Of a DNA stretch of 64,000 bases, positions 49,600-60,037 are shown in pieces. Each line of letters opens with the position of its first letter. Position 1 is the first letter of the stretch. Where the stretch lies: assembly GCF_030692605.1 (NCBI RefSeq), contig NZ_JAUYUD010000085.1, positions 62,001-126,000 on the forward strand. Reading direction: 5' to 3'. The DNA comes from Lutibacter sp. (GTDB taxonomy: Bacteria > Bacteroidota > Bacteroidia > Flavobacteriales > Flavobacteriaceae). Both the position numbers and the translations under genes were made by a program. A model generated the notes under the pieces. That model was not told the origin of the DNA, searched no databases, and saw only the letters and a program-made list of their open reading frames with translations.

Positions 49600-49956
49600 A
49601 TGAAAGAATTATTAAAAAATAGAACAAAAAGATTTGCAATTGATTGCTGGAAGTTGTCTAAGAATTATACAGTATCTAGGGATTATGATGCTTTTTGCAG
49701 ACAATTAATAAGGTGTTCAAGTTCTGTTGGCGCAAATTACAGAGCAGCTTGCAGGGCTAAATCAAATGCCGATTTTATAAATAAGTTGAAGATTGTTGAG
49801 GAAGAAGCAGATGAAAGCATGTTTTTTTTAGAAATATTTTTAGAAATAAGTGAAGTGAATCATGATGAAATAAAGCGATTACATGTAGAAGCTAATGAAT
49901 TAGTATCCATTGTTGTGGCTTCAATTAAAACAATTCGAAACAAAAATGATAATTGA
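49600..49956 (+). CDS. Four helix bundle protein (S23/IVS-protein family)
   Basis: 118 aa; LIRCSSSVGANYRAACRAKSNADFINKLKIVEEEADESMFFLEI signature of the 23S rRNA-IVP-like family. Confidence 0.9.
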   Translation: MKELLKNRTKRFAIDCWKLSKNYTVSRDYDAFCRQLIRCSSSVGANYRAACRAKSNADFINKLKIVEEEADESMFFLEIFLEISEVNHDEIKRLHVEANELVSIVVASIKTIRNKNDN

Positions 49957-51338
49957 TAATGGAAAGCGAAAGTAACCGTCAATCGTCAATCGTCAATCGT
50001 AATTTAAAGCAACTTGTTGTTTTAGGTGCTGGAGAAAGTGGAGTTGGAACAGCATTATTGGGAAAAGAAAAAGGGTACAACGTTTTTGTTTCAGATAAAG
50101 GAACAATTTCACAAAAATATAAAGAAGTTCTTTTAAATAATGAAATTCAATTTGAAGAAGGTGGTCATACCGAATCTAAATTGTTTGAAGCTGAAATTAT
50201 TATGAAAAGTCCAGGTATTCCTGATACAGTTCCATTAATTATAAAATTAAAAGAACATGGAATACCAGTAATTTCTGAAATTGAATTTGCTTCAAATTAT
50301 ACCGATGGTTGCATTGTTGGAATTACAGGGTCAAACGGAAAAACAACCACAACCATGTTAATAAATCACCTTCTTAAAAAAGGAGATTTAAATGTAGGAA
50401 TGGGTGGGAATATTGGGATAAGTTTTGCGCAACAGGTTGCTCAAGAAAAATTTGACATTCATGTATTGGAAATAAGCAGTTTTCAATTAGATGGAATTAT
50501 AAATTTTAGACCTCATATTGCAATAATTACCAATATTACTCCAGATCATTTGGATAGGTATAATTACAATTTTGAGAATTACATTAATTCAAAATTTTTG
50601 ATTACAAGAAATCAAACTGAAAATGATTTTTTAATTTATGATTTTGATGATGAGGTAATTACAAATTGGTTAAATAAAAATAAAGTAAAAGCAATCTTGC
50701 TTCCTTTTTCATTAAAAAATGAATTAACACAAGGAGCATTTTTAAGAAATAATGAAATAGTACTAAAATATAAAACAGAAGAAACCATAATGAGTATTTC
50801 AACTTTAGCATTAAAAGGGAATCACAATACAAAAAACGCAATGGCGGCCGCCATGACCGCTTCTTTATTAAGAGTTAGAAAAGACACCATTAGAGAGAGT
50901 CTAGAAGATTTTGAAGGGGCAGAACACCGACTGGAATCAGTTCTAAAAATAAATGGAGTTCAATACATAAATGATTCTAAAGCAACCAATGTTAATGCAA
51001 CTTTTTATGCTTTAGATAGTATGCAAACTCCTACAGTTTGGATCGTAGGTGGTGTTGATAAAGGAAATGACTACTTGGAGTTAATGCCATTGGTTAGAGA
51101 AAAAGTAAAAGCGATTGTATGCTTGGGTCTAGATAATCAAAAAATTGTTCAAACATTTTGTAATGTGATTGACTTAATTGTTGAAACTGCAGGTGCAGAA
51201 GAAGCTGTAAAAGTTGCATATAAAATTGCCGAAAAGGGCGACACAGTATTGTTGTCTCCTGCCTGTGCAAGTTTTGATTTGTTTGATAATTATGAAGATA
51301 GAGGGAATAAATTTAAACAAGCCGTAAGAGAATTATAA
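49953..51338 (+). CDS. murD: UDP-N-acetylmuramoylalanine--D-glutamate ligase (supplied start is TTG; ATG at 49959)
   Basis: VVLGAGESGVGTALL, GITGSNGKTTTTMLI, YINDSKATNVNAT. Conserved homology begins around LKQLVVLGAGESG. Confidence 0.93.
   Translation: MIMESESNRQSSIVNRNLKQLVVLGAGESGVGTALLGKEKGYNVFVSDKGTISQKYKEVLLNNEIQFEEGGHTESKLFEAEIIMKSPGIPDTVPLIIKLKEHGIPVISEIEFASNYTDGCIVGITGSNGKTTTTMLINHLLKKGDLNVGMGGNIGISFAQQVAQEKFDIHVLEISSFQLDGIINFRPHIAIITNITPDHLDRYNYNFENYINSKFLITRNQTENDFLIYDFDDEVITNWLNKNKVKAILLPFSLKNELTQGAFLRNNEIVLKYKTEETIMSISTLALKGNHNTKNAMAAAMTASLLRVRKDTIRESLEDFEGAEHRLESVLKINGVQYINDSKATNVNATFYALDSMQTPTVWIVGGVDKGNDYLELMPLVREKVKAIVCLGLDNQKIVQTFCNVIDLIVETAGAEEAVKVAYKIAEKGDTVLLSPACASFDLFDNYEDRGNKFKQAVREL
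49977..50002. repeat. Heptanucleotide tandem repeat (CGTCAAT)x3 plus partial
   Basis: cgtcaatcgtcaatcgtcaatcgtaat at the 5' end of murD. Confidence 0.85.
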
Positions 51339-51342
51339 AAAA

Positions 51343-52533
51343 ATGAAGGAATTCCTTAAAAATATTGAAGGCGATAGAGCCATTTGGGCTATTGTAACGG
51401 TAATGGCATTATTGTCGTTTTTACCAGTTTACAGTGCAAGCACCAATTTGGTTTATGTTTCTAATAATGGGACTCCAATTTTCCATCTATTTAAACATTT
51501 TATATTACTTTTTTTAGGGTTTTTAATAATTTATGGAGTTCATAAAATTCCGTTTAGATATTTTAGTGGAGGTTCTATAATCATGTTTCCATTTGTGATT
51601 ATACTTTTAATTTTCACACTATCGCAAGGAACTACTATTGGTGGTTCTAATGCTAGTAGATGGCTTGAAATACCAATAATTGGAATTGGGTTTCAAACAT
51701 CAACTCTAGCAGGGCTGGTTTTAATGATATATGTAGCCAGATATTTGGCTAAAAACAAGGAAAACGATATTACATTTTCGCAAAGTTTTTGGCAATTATG
51801 GTTGCCAATTGCAATTACACTTTTATTAATTTTACCAGCTAATTTTTCGACAACAGCTATTTTATTTTTAATGATTTTGCTGTTATGTTTTATTGGTGGT
51901 TATCCAAAAAGATATATAGGAGTTATTGTTGGGATAGCCGTAGTAATGTTGTTTTTATTTATTTTAATTGCTAAAGCATTTCCTGATGCAATGCCAAATA
52001 GGGTTGACACATGGGGCAATAGAATTGAAAGTTTAACTGATAAAAATGCCGTAGAAGGGTATCAAATTGAAAAAGCGAAAATTGCTATTGCAACTGGAGG
52101 TTTATATGGAAGAGGCCCTGGGAAAAGTGTTCAAAAAAACTTTTTACCTCAATCTACATCCGATTTTATTTTTGCTATTATAGTTGAGGAATACGGCCTA
52201 ATAGGAGCGTCAATGGTTATATTATTGTATTTTTTATTATTGCTAAGAATTTTAATTGCTGCAAAAAAAGCAACATCTATATTTGCAACCCTTTTAATTA
52301 TAGGTGTTGGAATCCCCATTGTTTTTCAGGCAATTATTAATATGCTAGTGGCTGTTGATTTTGGCTTAGTTACAGGTCAAACATTGCCTTTAATAAGCAG
52401 TGGAGGAACATCCATTTGGATGACATGCATGGCATTGGGAATAATTTTGAGTGTAACTTCAGAAAAAATAGCTGCACCAACTAAAACAGATGAAGAAAAT
52501 CCTTTAGATATTTTACATGAAGCAATCGGTTAA
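51343..52533 (+). CDS. ftsW: FtsW/RodA/SpoVE family peptidoglycan glycosyltransferase
   Basis: Multi-[46 protein letters not shown]. Confidence 0.95.
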   Translation: MKEFLKNIEGDRAIWAIVTVMALLSFLPVYSASTNLVYVSNNGTPIFHLFKHFILLFLGFLIIYGVHKIPFRYFSGGSIIMFPFVIILLIFTLSQGTTIGGSNASRWLEIPIIGIGFQTSTLAGLVLMIYVARYLAKNKENDITFSQSFWQLWLPIAITLLLILPANFSTTAILFLMILLLCFIGGYPKRYIGVIVGIAVVMLFLFILIAKAFPDAMPNRVDTWGNRIESLTDKNAVEGYQIEKAKIAIATGGLYGRGPGKSVQKNFLPQSTSDFIFAIIVEEYGLIGASMVILLYFLLLLRILIAAKKATSIFATLLIIGVGIPIVFQAIINMLVAVDFGLVTGQTLPLISSGGTSIWMTCMALGIILSVTSEKIAAPTKTDEENPLDILHEAIG

Positions 52534-53611
52534 CATCATATTAAGTGGAGGTGGCACCGGTGGGCATATATATCCTGCAATTGCCATTGCAAATGAGTTG
52601 AAGAAAAAAAAATCTTCTGCTAATTTTTTGTTTGTAGGTGCAAAAGATAGAATGGAAATGGAGAAAGTCCCTCAAGCTGGCTATGAAATTAAAGGATTAT
52701 GGATTTCAGGTATTGAAAGAAAACTATCGCTAAACAATTTAATTTTCCCTTTTAAATTACTAAGCAGTTTATTCAATGCATTTAAAATAATTCGAAAGTT
52801 TAAACCAAATGTAGTTATAGGTACAGGTGGTTTTGCAAGTGGCGCAACTTTATTTGTAGCTAGTTTAATGGGCAAAAGAACATTAATTCAAGAGCAAAAT
52901 TCATATCCAGGGTTAACTAATAAATTATTAGCAAATAGAGTTGATAAAATATGTGTTGCGTATGATGGTTTAGATAAATTTTTTCCATCAGCGAAAATAA
53001 TTAAATCTGGAAATCCTGTTCGACAAGATTTATTAAATGTGGCTTCAAAAAGAGATGAAGCTGTCGATTTTTTTAAATTAAACGCTTCAAAAAAAACCTT
53101 ATTAATTCTTGGTGGAAGTTTAGGTGCAAGAGCCATTAATAAATTAATTGAAGAACATATTGATTGGATTGTTGATAGTGAAATTCAGGTGATTTGGCAA
53201 ACAGGTAAATTGTATTACAACGATTATAAAAAATATGGTGATATGCCAGGAGTTCAGGTTTTCGATTTTTTATCAAAAATGGATTTAACCTATGCTGCCG
53301 CAGATTTTATTATAAGCAGAGCAGGAGCAAGTTCAATTTCAGAACTGTGCATCGTGGGTAAACCGGTTTTGTTTATTCCATCGCCAAATGTAGCTGAAGA
53401 TCATCAAACCAAAAATGCTTTAGCAGTGGTTTCAAAAAATGCCGCATTGTTATTAAAAGAATCAGAATTAAATAGATTCGAAAGTATTACAAAAGAACTT
53501 TTTAAAAATTCAGAATTACAAGAAACATTAAGTAAAAACATTGTAAAATTAGCATTGCCCAATGCAACAAAAACGATAGTGTCTGAAATTGAAAAATTAA
53601 TTAGTAAGTGA
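52517..53611 (+). CDS. murG: Undecaprenyldiphospho-muramoylpentapeptide beta-N-acetylglucosaminyltransferase
   Basis: [45 protein letters not shown]. Confidence 0.96.
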   Translation: MKQSVNIILSGGGTGGHIYPAIAIANELKKKKSSANFLFVGAKDRMEMEKVPQAGYEIKGLWISGIERKLSLNNLIFPFKLLSSLFNAFKIIRKFKPNVVIGTGGFASGATLFVASLMGKRTLIQEQNSYPGLTNKLLANRVDKICVAYDGLDKFFPSAKIIKSGNPVRQDLLNVASKRDEAVDFFKLNASKKTLLILGGSLGARAINKLIEEHIDWIVDSEIQVIWQTGKLYYNDYKKYGDMPGVQVFDFLSKMDLTYAAADFIISRAGASSISELCIVGKPVLFIPSPNVAEDHQTKNALAVVSKNAALLLKESELNRFESITKELFKNSELQETLSKNIVKLALPNATKTIVSEIEKLISK

Positions 53612-53612
53612 T

Positions 53613-54962
53613 ATGTTGAAGTTAGAAGACATAAAGAACATATATTTCGTTGGTATTGGCGGGATTGGAATGAGTGCCTTGGCAACTTATTTCAAAACCA
53701 GCGGGAAAAATGTTGCTGGCTATGATAAAGTGTCAACAGATATTACTCAAGCGTTAAGTGAAATTGGTATTTTAATTCATTTTGAAGATGCGATTGACAA
53801 TATTCCTCTTGAATTCAAAAACAAATTAAACACATTAATAATTTATACTCCGGCAATTCCTAAAAATCATATCGAATTAAATTATTTTTTTGAAGCTAAT
53901 TTTAATGTTTTAAAGCGATCAGAAATTTTAGGAGAGATTACTAAAAACACCTTCTGCATGGCTGTTGCAGGAACCCATGGTAAAACTACAACTTCTACAA
54001 TATTGGGGCATATTGTTCACGAAGCAGGGTTAAAGGCTACTTCTTTTTTAGGTGGAATTTCAGAAAATTATAATTCGAATTTAATAATTGGAGGCGATGA
54101 GATTTCTGTGGTGGAAGCTGATGAGTTTGATCGTTCTTTTTTAAGATTATCACCTAATATCGCATGCATTACTTCAATGGATGCAGACCACTTGGATATT
54201 TACGGTGAAGCTAGCGAATTGGAAAAATCTTTTAAAGAATTTGCATCAAAAGTCTCAGATATTTTAATAATTAAAAAAGGATTACCATTAAAGGGAATTA
54301 CCTATGGAATTAATGAAGATGCTGATTTTGATGCAAGAAATTTAAGAATTGTAAATGGAACTTACATTTTTGATGTAAAAACACCTACAGAATATATAAC
54401 GGATATTAAAATTCAATTACCAGGAAAACATAATGTGCTAAATACGGTTGCGGCTTTAGCAATGGCAAATAGTTATGGAGTTTCGCTCCCAGTCATTGCT
54501 AAAGCTTTACTAACATTTAAAGGAGTTAAACGAAGGTTTTCATATAAAATTAATACAAAAAATTTAGTTTTAATAGATGATTATGCACATCATCCAACAG
54601 AAATAAATGCAGTATGCGATGCTGTTAAAGAAATGTATCCCAATAAAAAGAATATTGGAATTTTTCAACCCCATTTATTTAGTAGAACAAGAGATTTTGT
54701 TGAAGATTTTGCCGAGGCATTATCACAATTTGACTATTTAATTCTTTTGGATATTTACCCAGCAAGAGAATTACCAATTAAAGGAGTTACTTCAGAATGG
54801 TTGTTAAGTAAAGTTAAAAATAGGAATAAACAAATTTCATCAAAAGAAAATTTATATAAGAATTTAAAAATGTTAAATCCAGAAGTGGTTGTGATGATTG
54901 GTGCTGGTGATATTGGTGAAATGGTTTCAGAAATTAAAAACAAATTATTGAATGAAAATTAA
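53613..54962 (+). CDS. murC: UDP-N-acetylmuramate--L-alanine ligase
   Basis: FVGIGGIGMSALA, AGTHGKTTTSTI, DDYAHHPTEI. Confidence 0.96.
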   Translation: MLKLEDIKNIYFVGIGGIGMSALATYFKTSGKNVAGYDKVSTDITQALSEIGILIHFEDAIDNIPLEFKNKLNTLIIYTPAIPKNHIELNYFFEANFNVLKRSEILGEITKNTFCMAVAGTHGKTTTSTILGHIVHEAGLKATSFLGGISENYNSNLIIGGDEISVVEADEFDRSFLRLSPNIACITSMDADHLDIYGEASELEKSFKEFASKVSDILIIKKGLPLKGITYGINEDADFDARNLRIVNGTYIFDVKTPTEYITDIKIQLPGKHNVLNTVAALAMANSYGVSLPVIAKALLTFKGVKRRFSYKINTKNLVLIDDYAHHPTEINAVCDAVKEMYPNKKNIGIFQPHLFSRTRDFVEDFAEALSQFDYLILLDIYPARELPIKGVTSEWLLSKVKNRNKQISSKENLYKNLKMLNPEVVVMIGAGDIGEMVSEIKNKLLNEN

Positions 54963-55692
54963 CTGGTTATACATAAAAGGTGTTTTATTATTAGGTTTGG
55001 TAGTCTTTCTTGTAGGCTTCTCAAATCAAAGAAATAGTACGCTTAAAGTAACCGATGTTATAATAGAATTTGAGAAGGGAAATAATCTTTTTATGAATTA
55101 TCAAATAGTTAATAAATTGTTAATACAAAATGGCAAGACCGTTAGAAATAAAGAAAAATCTGTTATAGATTTACAAAAGCTCGAGGCAAATATACTGGCA
55201 CATCCTATGGTAGAAGATGCCACTGTTTTTTTAACAATAAACGGTGAATTGAGAGCTAAAGTTAGGCAACGAACCCCAGTTGCAAGAGTTGTTTTAAGTA
55301 GTGGTAGTTATTATATTGATAGGCAGGGAGAAAGGATGCCGTTATCTGAATTACATACTGAACGTGTGTTGATAATTTCAGGAGAAATTGCACCCAAAGA
55401 TTTGAAAAAAATTCATCTTTTGGTAACTGAAATAAGGAATGATTATTTTTTAAATGAAATGATTATTGATATTCAAAAAATGGAAGATGGAACCTATAAT
55501 TTGAGGACAAGAATAGGAGATCAAATTATAATTTTTGGAAAAATAGAAGAAATTAAACATAAATTAAAAAATTTGAATTCGTTTTTTAACAAAGCATTAC
55601 GAGATGGATCTATTGGAAATTATAGTTTAATAAACTTGAATTATAAAAATCAAGTGATTTGTACAAAAGTAGAAGAATATGGAACAGAATGA
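54952..55692 (+). CDS. ftsQ: Cell division protein FtsQ/DivIB
   Basis: N-terminal TM, POTRA-like region, position between murC and ftsA. Confidence 0.88.
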   Translation: MKINWLYIKGVLLLGLVVFLVGFSNQRNSTLKVTDVIIEFEKGNNLFMNYQIVNKLLIQNGKTVRNKEKSVIDLQKLEANILAHPMVEDATVFLTINGELRAKVRQRTPVARVVLSSGSYYIDRQGERMPLSELHTERVLIISGEIAPKDLKKIHLLVTEIRNDYFLNEMIIDIQKMEDGTYNLRTRIGDQIIIFGKIEEIKHKLKNLNSFFNKALRDGSIGNYSLINLNYKNQVICTKVEEYGTE

Positions 55693-57013
55693 TATAGCAG
55701 TTGGATTAGACATTGGAACAACAAAAATTGTTGCAATGATTGGTCGAAAAAATGAATATGGGAAAATAGAATTGCTTGGAATAGGAAAAGCAAAGAGCCT
55801 AGGTGTGCATAGAGGTGTTGTAAATAACATAACACAAACAATACAATCTATACAACTTGCTGTAGATGAAGCAATTGCTGTTTCTGGAATTAAAATTACA
55901 GACGCTATTGTTGGTATTGCAGGGCAACATATTAGAAGTTTACAACATAGTGATTACATTACCAGACCTAATTCTGAAGAGGTAATAAATGATGATGATA
56001 TTGAAAAACTTGAAAAACAGGTTTATAAATTGGTAATGTTACCCGGAGAAGAAATAATTCATGTATTGCCGCAAGAATTTAAAGTTGATGGACAAGCAGA
56101 AATAACTGAGCCAGTTGGAATGTACGGTGGCAGACTTGAAGCAAATTTTCATGTGGTAGTAGGTCAAATTTCGTCAATAAGAAATATTGGGAGATGCATA
56201 AAAAGTGCTGGATTGGATTTAGCAGGTATTACTTTGGAACCTTTAGCCTCAGCAGAAGCAGTTCTAAGTAATGAAGAAAAAGAAGCTGGTGTTGCGTTGA
56301 TTGATATCGGTGGAGGAACTACCGATTTAGCTATTTTTAAAAATGGAATCATTCGTCATACTGCAGTTATTCCTTTTGGCGGAAATGTAATTACTGAGGA
56401 TATTAAAGAAGGTTGTTCTATTATTGAAAAACAAGCGGAGTTATTAAAAACTAAGTTCGGGTCTGCGTGGCCTGGTGAAAATAAGGATAATGAAATTGTT
56501 TCTATTCCTGGATTAAGAGGAAGAGATCCTAAAGAAATTACCCTTAAAAACCTTTCAAAAATTATTCATGCACGCGTAGTAGAAATTATTGAACAAGTGT
56601 ATGTAGAAATAAAAAATTACGGACACGAGGAGTCTAAGAAAAAGTTAATTGCGGGTATTGTTTTGACTGGTGGAGGAGCTCAATTAAAACATATAAAACA
56701 ATTAGTTGAGTATATAACTGGTATGGATACTAGAATTGGGTATCCAAACGAAAATTTGGCGGGTGATACTGATGAAAGTATGTCAAGTCCACAATATGCT
56801 ACTGCAGTTGGTTTATTAATGAATGGTTTAAATAAAATTGATAGAGCAAAAGCAAAGTTAAAACCAATTCGGAAAGAAGATAAATTCGAAAGAGTAGAAA
56901 ATGACACGATAAAAGAAGAGCCTGAAATAATAGAAAAGCAAAAAGAACCTAAAAAATCCATATTTGATAAATGGGGAGATAAATTTAGAGACTTTTTAGA
57001 CAATGCCGAGTAA
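55679..57013 (+). CDS. ftsA: Cell division protein FtsA
   Basis: VGLDIGTTKIVAMIG, DIGGGTTDLAIF, VLTGGGAQLKHI. Confidence 0.96.
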   Translation: MEQNDIAVGLDIGTTKIVAMIGRKNEYGKIELLGIGKAKSLGVHRGVVNNITQTIQSIQLAVDEAIAVSGIKITDAIVGIAGQHIRSLQHSDYITRPNSEEVINDDDIEKLEKQVYKLVMLPGEEIIHVLPQEFKVDGQAEITEPVGMYGGRLEANFHVVVGQISSIRNIGRCIKSAGLDLAGITLEPLASAEAVLSNEEKEAGVALIDIGGGTTDLAIFKNGIIRHTAVIPFGGNVITEDIKEGCSIIEKQAELLKTKFGSAWPGENKDNEIVSIPGLRGRDPKEITLKNLSKIIHARVVEIIEQVYVEIKNYGHEESKKKLIAGIVLTGGGAQLKHIKQLVEYITGMDTRIGYPNENLAGDTDESMSSPQYATAVGLLMNGLNKIDRAKAKLKPIRKEDKFERVENDTIKEEPEIIEKQKEPKKSIFDKWGDKFRDFLDNAE

Positions 57014-57050
57014 CCAAAATAAATAAGAAAAGGACCAATAAAAATATATT

Positions 57051-58958
57051 ATGAGCAATTCAGATTTCAACAATATTTCATTCGATTTACCAAAAAATCA
57101 GTCAAACGTAATTAAAGTTATAGGAGTTGGTGGAGGTGGTAGTAATGCCGTTAATCATATGTATTCTCAGGGGATTGTTGGTGTTGATTTTGTGATTTGT
57201 AATACTGATGCTCAAGCGCTTCAAAATAGCCCTATTCCTTCAAAAATTCAATTAGGAATTTCACTAACAGAAGGCTTAGGTGCTGGTGCAAATCCAGAGG
57301 TTGGAGAGCGCGCTGCATTAGAAAACGAGCAAGAAATTAAGGAAATGCTTTCTCATAATTCTAAAATGATTTTTATTACTGTTGGTATGGGTGGGGGAAC
57401 TGGTACTGGTGCAGCTCCAGTAATTGCCAGAATAGCCAGAGAGATGGATATTTTGACTATTGGAATTGTTACTATCCCTTTTAGTTTTGAGGGTAAAATG
57501 AGGAATGAACAAGCTCAAAAAGGTATTGATAAAATGCGCCAATATGTTGATTCATTGGTTGTTATAAATAATAATAAATTAAGAGAAGTTTACGGTAACC
57601 TAGGCTTTAAAGCGGGTTTTTCAAAAGCCGATGAGGTTTTATCTACAGCAGCTCGAGGAATTGCAGAAGTTATAACACATCATTATACTCAAAATATTGA
57701 CTTAAAAGATGCGAAAACAGTGCTATCTAATAGCGGAACAGCCATTATGGGTTCTGCAATTGCCTCGGGTGAAAACAGATCTGAAATAGCTATTTCTAAA
57801 GCGTTAGACTCTCCTTTATTAAATGATAATAAAATTACAGGCGCTAAAAACGTGTTATTACTAATTGTTTCTGGTACTGAAGAAATTACCATTGATGAAA
57901 TAGGCGAAATTAACGACTTTATTCAAACTGAAGCAAAATCAAATGTGAACATCATAATGGGTGTTGGAGAAGATGAGACTTTAGGAGATGCGATTTCTGT
58001 AACCATAGTAGCAACTGGTTTTACTAAGGACCAGCAACATGAAATTTCGAATACTGAAGTAAAAAAAATAATTCATAATTTAAATACAGATCAAGAAGCA
58101 ATTTTTGATTTATCGGATAAAAAAATTATTCAATCAGGTGAGAAAAAAACAATTCATCCTTTAGGTGAAGAAACATTTTCGAGTTCTAAAATAGTTCATA
58201 GTTTGGATGAAGAAGAAGTAGAATCGGAATTTAATTTAATTGCAACAAATGAGTTTATAAAAAACATTGATGTTGTGTACGATCGGATTTCTTACGACAA
58301 AATTGAAGATTTTGTTATAACATCTGTAAAGCCTGAAATAATTGAAATTGAAGAACAAATTTTTGATATAAAAGAAGAAAAGCAAATATCCTTTACGTTT
58401 GATTTGCCTTTTGTTAAAAATACTAAAAAAGAAGGTGAAAATGATTTTAATTCAAATTCAGGAAAAACGGAAGTGGTTGATCCTCAAATTATAAAATCTA
58501 CTAAAAAAATTGATGATGATGTTTATTTTTCTTTAGAGGATTATGCCGATTTGGAAGATAGTTTGGTTAATGCAACAAAAAAAGAGGTTGTTAAACCAGT
58601 TATTGAAGATGAAATGCGTTTTTCATTAAGACAAGAACCAGATTTTGATATTAATAATTATGAGGTTGTTGATCATAAGGAGGTAACACCTTTAGCTTTG
58701 ACCATTGCAGAACTGCAAGAAAAGACAGTTGAACGAAGAGAAAAAATGAAGATATTCAACTATAAATTCGGAACTAATTTAAAGAAAAACATAGACGAGA
58801 TTGAAAAGGAACCAGCGTATAAAAGACGTGGTGTTGAGCTAAGTGATAATTTTCACTCGTCAAATATTACTGCTTCAAGAACAACTTTAGAAATAGATGA
58901 AAACGATGAAATTCAATTCAGATCTAATAACTCATTTTTACATGACAATGTAGATTAA
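57051..58958 (+). CDS. ftsZ: Cell division protein FtsZ with long C-terminal region
   Basis: [28 protein letters not shown] tubulin signature; extended acidic linker. Confidence 0.96.
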   Translation: MSNSDFNNISFDLPKNQSNVIKVIGVGGGGSNAVNHMYSQGIVGVDFVICNTDAQALQNSPIPSKIQLGISLTEGLGAGANPEVGERAALENEQEIKEMLSHNSKMIFITVGMGGGTGTGAAPVIARIAREMDILTIGIVTIPFSFEGKMRNEQAQKGIDKMRQYVDSLVVINNNKLREVYGNLGFKAGFSKADEVLSTAARGIAEVITHHYTQNIDLKDAKTVLSNSGTAIMGSAIASGENRSEIAISKALDSPLLNDNKITGAKNVLLLIVSGTEEITIDEIGEINDFIQTEAKSNVNIIMGVGEDETLGDAISVTIVATGFTKDQQHEISNTEVKKIIHNLNTDQEAIFDLSDKKIIQSGEKKTIHPLGEETFSSSKIVHSLDEEEVESEFNLIATNEFIKNIDVVYDRISYDKIEDFVITSVKPEIIEIEEQIFDIKEEKQISFTFDLPFVKNTKKEGENDFNSNSGKTEVVDPQIIKSTKKIDDDVYFSLEDYADLEDSLVNATKKEVVKPVIEDEMRFSLRQEPDFDINNYEVVDHKEVTPLALTIAELQEKTVERREKMKIFNYKFGTNLKKNIDEIEKEPAYKRRGVELSDNFHSSNITASRTTLEIDENDEIQFRSNNSFLHDNVD

Positions 58959-59003
58959 AAATTTGCCCAAAGACGAAACCAGGAGATTTATTTTCTAAGT
59001 TTT

Positions 59004-59053
59004 AACTCGAAAATCTTCATTGAAAATTGAAGTTTTTCGAGTTCTTTTTTTTT
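59004..59053 (+). terminator. Intrinsic terminator after ftsZ
   Basis: aactcgaaaatcttcatt-gaaa-attgaagtttttcgagtt hairpin followed by a T tract. Confidence 0.85.
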
Positions 59054-59080
59054 ATCTTCGCATTTCTAAACAGAATGAAA

Positions 59081-59530
59081 ATGAGTTTACAAAACAAAAT
59101 AATGGATAAAATTAAAGATGCAATGAGAGCTAAGGATAAAGTTGCTTTAGAGTCTTTAAGGGCAATCAAGTCTGAAATTTTATTAGCTCAAACAAAAAGT
59201 GGTGCAGCTGAAGAATTGAGCGAAGTCGAGGAAATAAATTTATTACAGCGTTTAGTTAAACAGCGTAAAGATAGCGCTTCGATATATTTAGAGCAAGGTA
59301 GAAATGACTTAGCAGAACCAGAATTAGCTCAAGTTGAAATTATTACACAGTTTTTGCCTGTTCAGTTAAGTAATGAAGAATTGACAATTATAATTGGTGA
59401 AATTATTCAAAAAGTAGGAGCAACCTCAATTAAAGAAATGGGAGCGATTATGGTAGAAGCATCAAAACAATTGGCTGGAAAATCTGATGGTAAATCAATT
59501 TCCTTGGTAGTTAAAAAATTATTAGGATAA
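59081..59530 (+). CDS. GatB/YqeY domain-containing protein (supplied ORF starts at 59027 inside the terminator; ATG at 59081 preferred)
   Basis: MSLQNKIMDKIKDAMRAKDKVALESLRAIKSEIL and KEMGAIMVEASKQLAGKSDGKSIS motifs. Confidence 0.9.
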   Translation: MSLQNKIMDKIKDAMRAKDKVALESLRAIKSEILLAQTKSGAAEELSEVEEINLLQRLVKQRKDSASIYLEQGRNDLAEPELAQVEIITQFLPVQLSNEELTIIIGEIIQKVGATSIKEMGAIMVEASKQLAGKSDGKSISLVVKKLLG

Positions 59531-59537
59531 TATTAAA

Positions 59538-59611
59538 GGCCTCGTGGCGCAATTGAATAGCGCACTGGATTTCGGCTCCAGCGGTTACAGGTTTGAATCC
59601 TGTCGGGGTCA
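59538..59611 (+). tRNA. tRNA-Arg (anticodon TCG)
   Basis: Cloverleaf: GGCCTCG acceptor, D-arm gcgc...gcgc, anticodon arm CTGGA-TTTCGGC-TCCAG, T-arm ACAGG-TTTGAAT-CCTGT, 3' CGGGGTC-A. Confidence 0.93.
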
Positions 59612-59632
59612 CAAGAGTTGTACTCAATTAAA

Positions 59633-59678
59633 CCAAAATCCTTGTAAATACTGTGTATTTTAAGGATTTTGGTTTTTT
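59633..59678 (+). terminator. Intrinsic terminator downstream of tRNA-Arg
   Basis: ccaaaatcctt...aaggattttgg followed by tttttta. Confidence 0.85.
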
Positions 59679-60037
59679 AGACTATTAATTTATTTAATTT
59701 GATATTTATAGTCAACAAATAAGTCAACAACCTTATTAGAGATTAACAATATTGACCGAATGACCAAAATGCTTTTGTTGAATTGACTTTCGTCTTTAAC
59801 AAAGTTCAGCTAAAATAATAAAAACTATGAAATCATCCTCAATTTTTCCAATTCAGATTTATTTTAATGAATCACCTGCTAAAAATAACCGAGTAGCTAT
59901 TTTTAAATATTGCTAACTTTAATCAATTATCAGCATATAAATGTAGAAATTGAATATGCTAAAGCCTTAAAACAAATTTTGAACCTAGTTGATAAAAATT
60001 GTAATATTGTAATAATATCTATTTTAGTTTAAAATTA

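Noticed and set aside
49600-49956. Four-helix-bundle gene considered as an rRNA intervening-sequence marker
   Set aside because: No 16S/23S rRNA sequence occurs in the window; it is a protein-coding insertion only.
59027-59080. N-terminal extension MKFFEFFFFIFAFLNRMK of the YqeY ORF
   Set aside because: It is encoded by the 3' arm and T tract of the ftsZ terminator. Translation more plausibly begins at 59081.
59827-59916. Small ORF MKSSSIFPIQIYFNESPAKNNRVAIFKYC after tRNA-Arg, considered as an integrase remnant
   Set aside because: Too short, with no recombinase catalytic residues, and no duplicated tRNA 3' end (attR-like) was seen nearby. An integration event cannot be supported.
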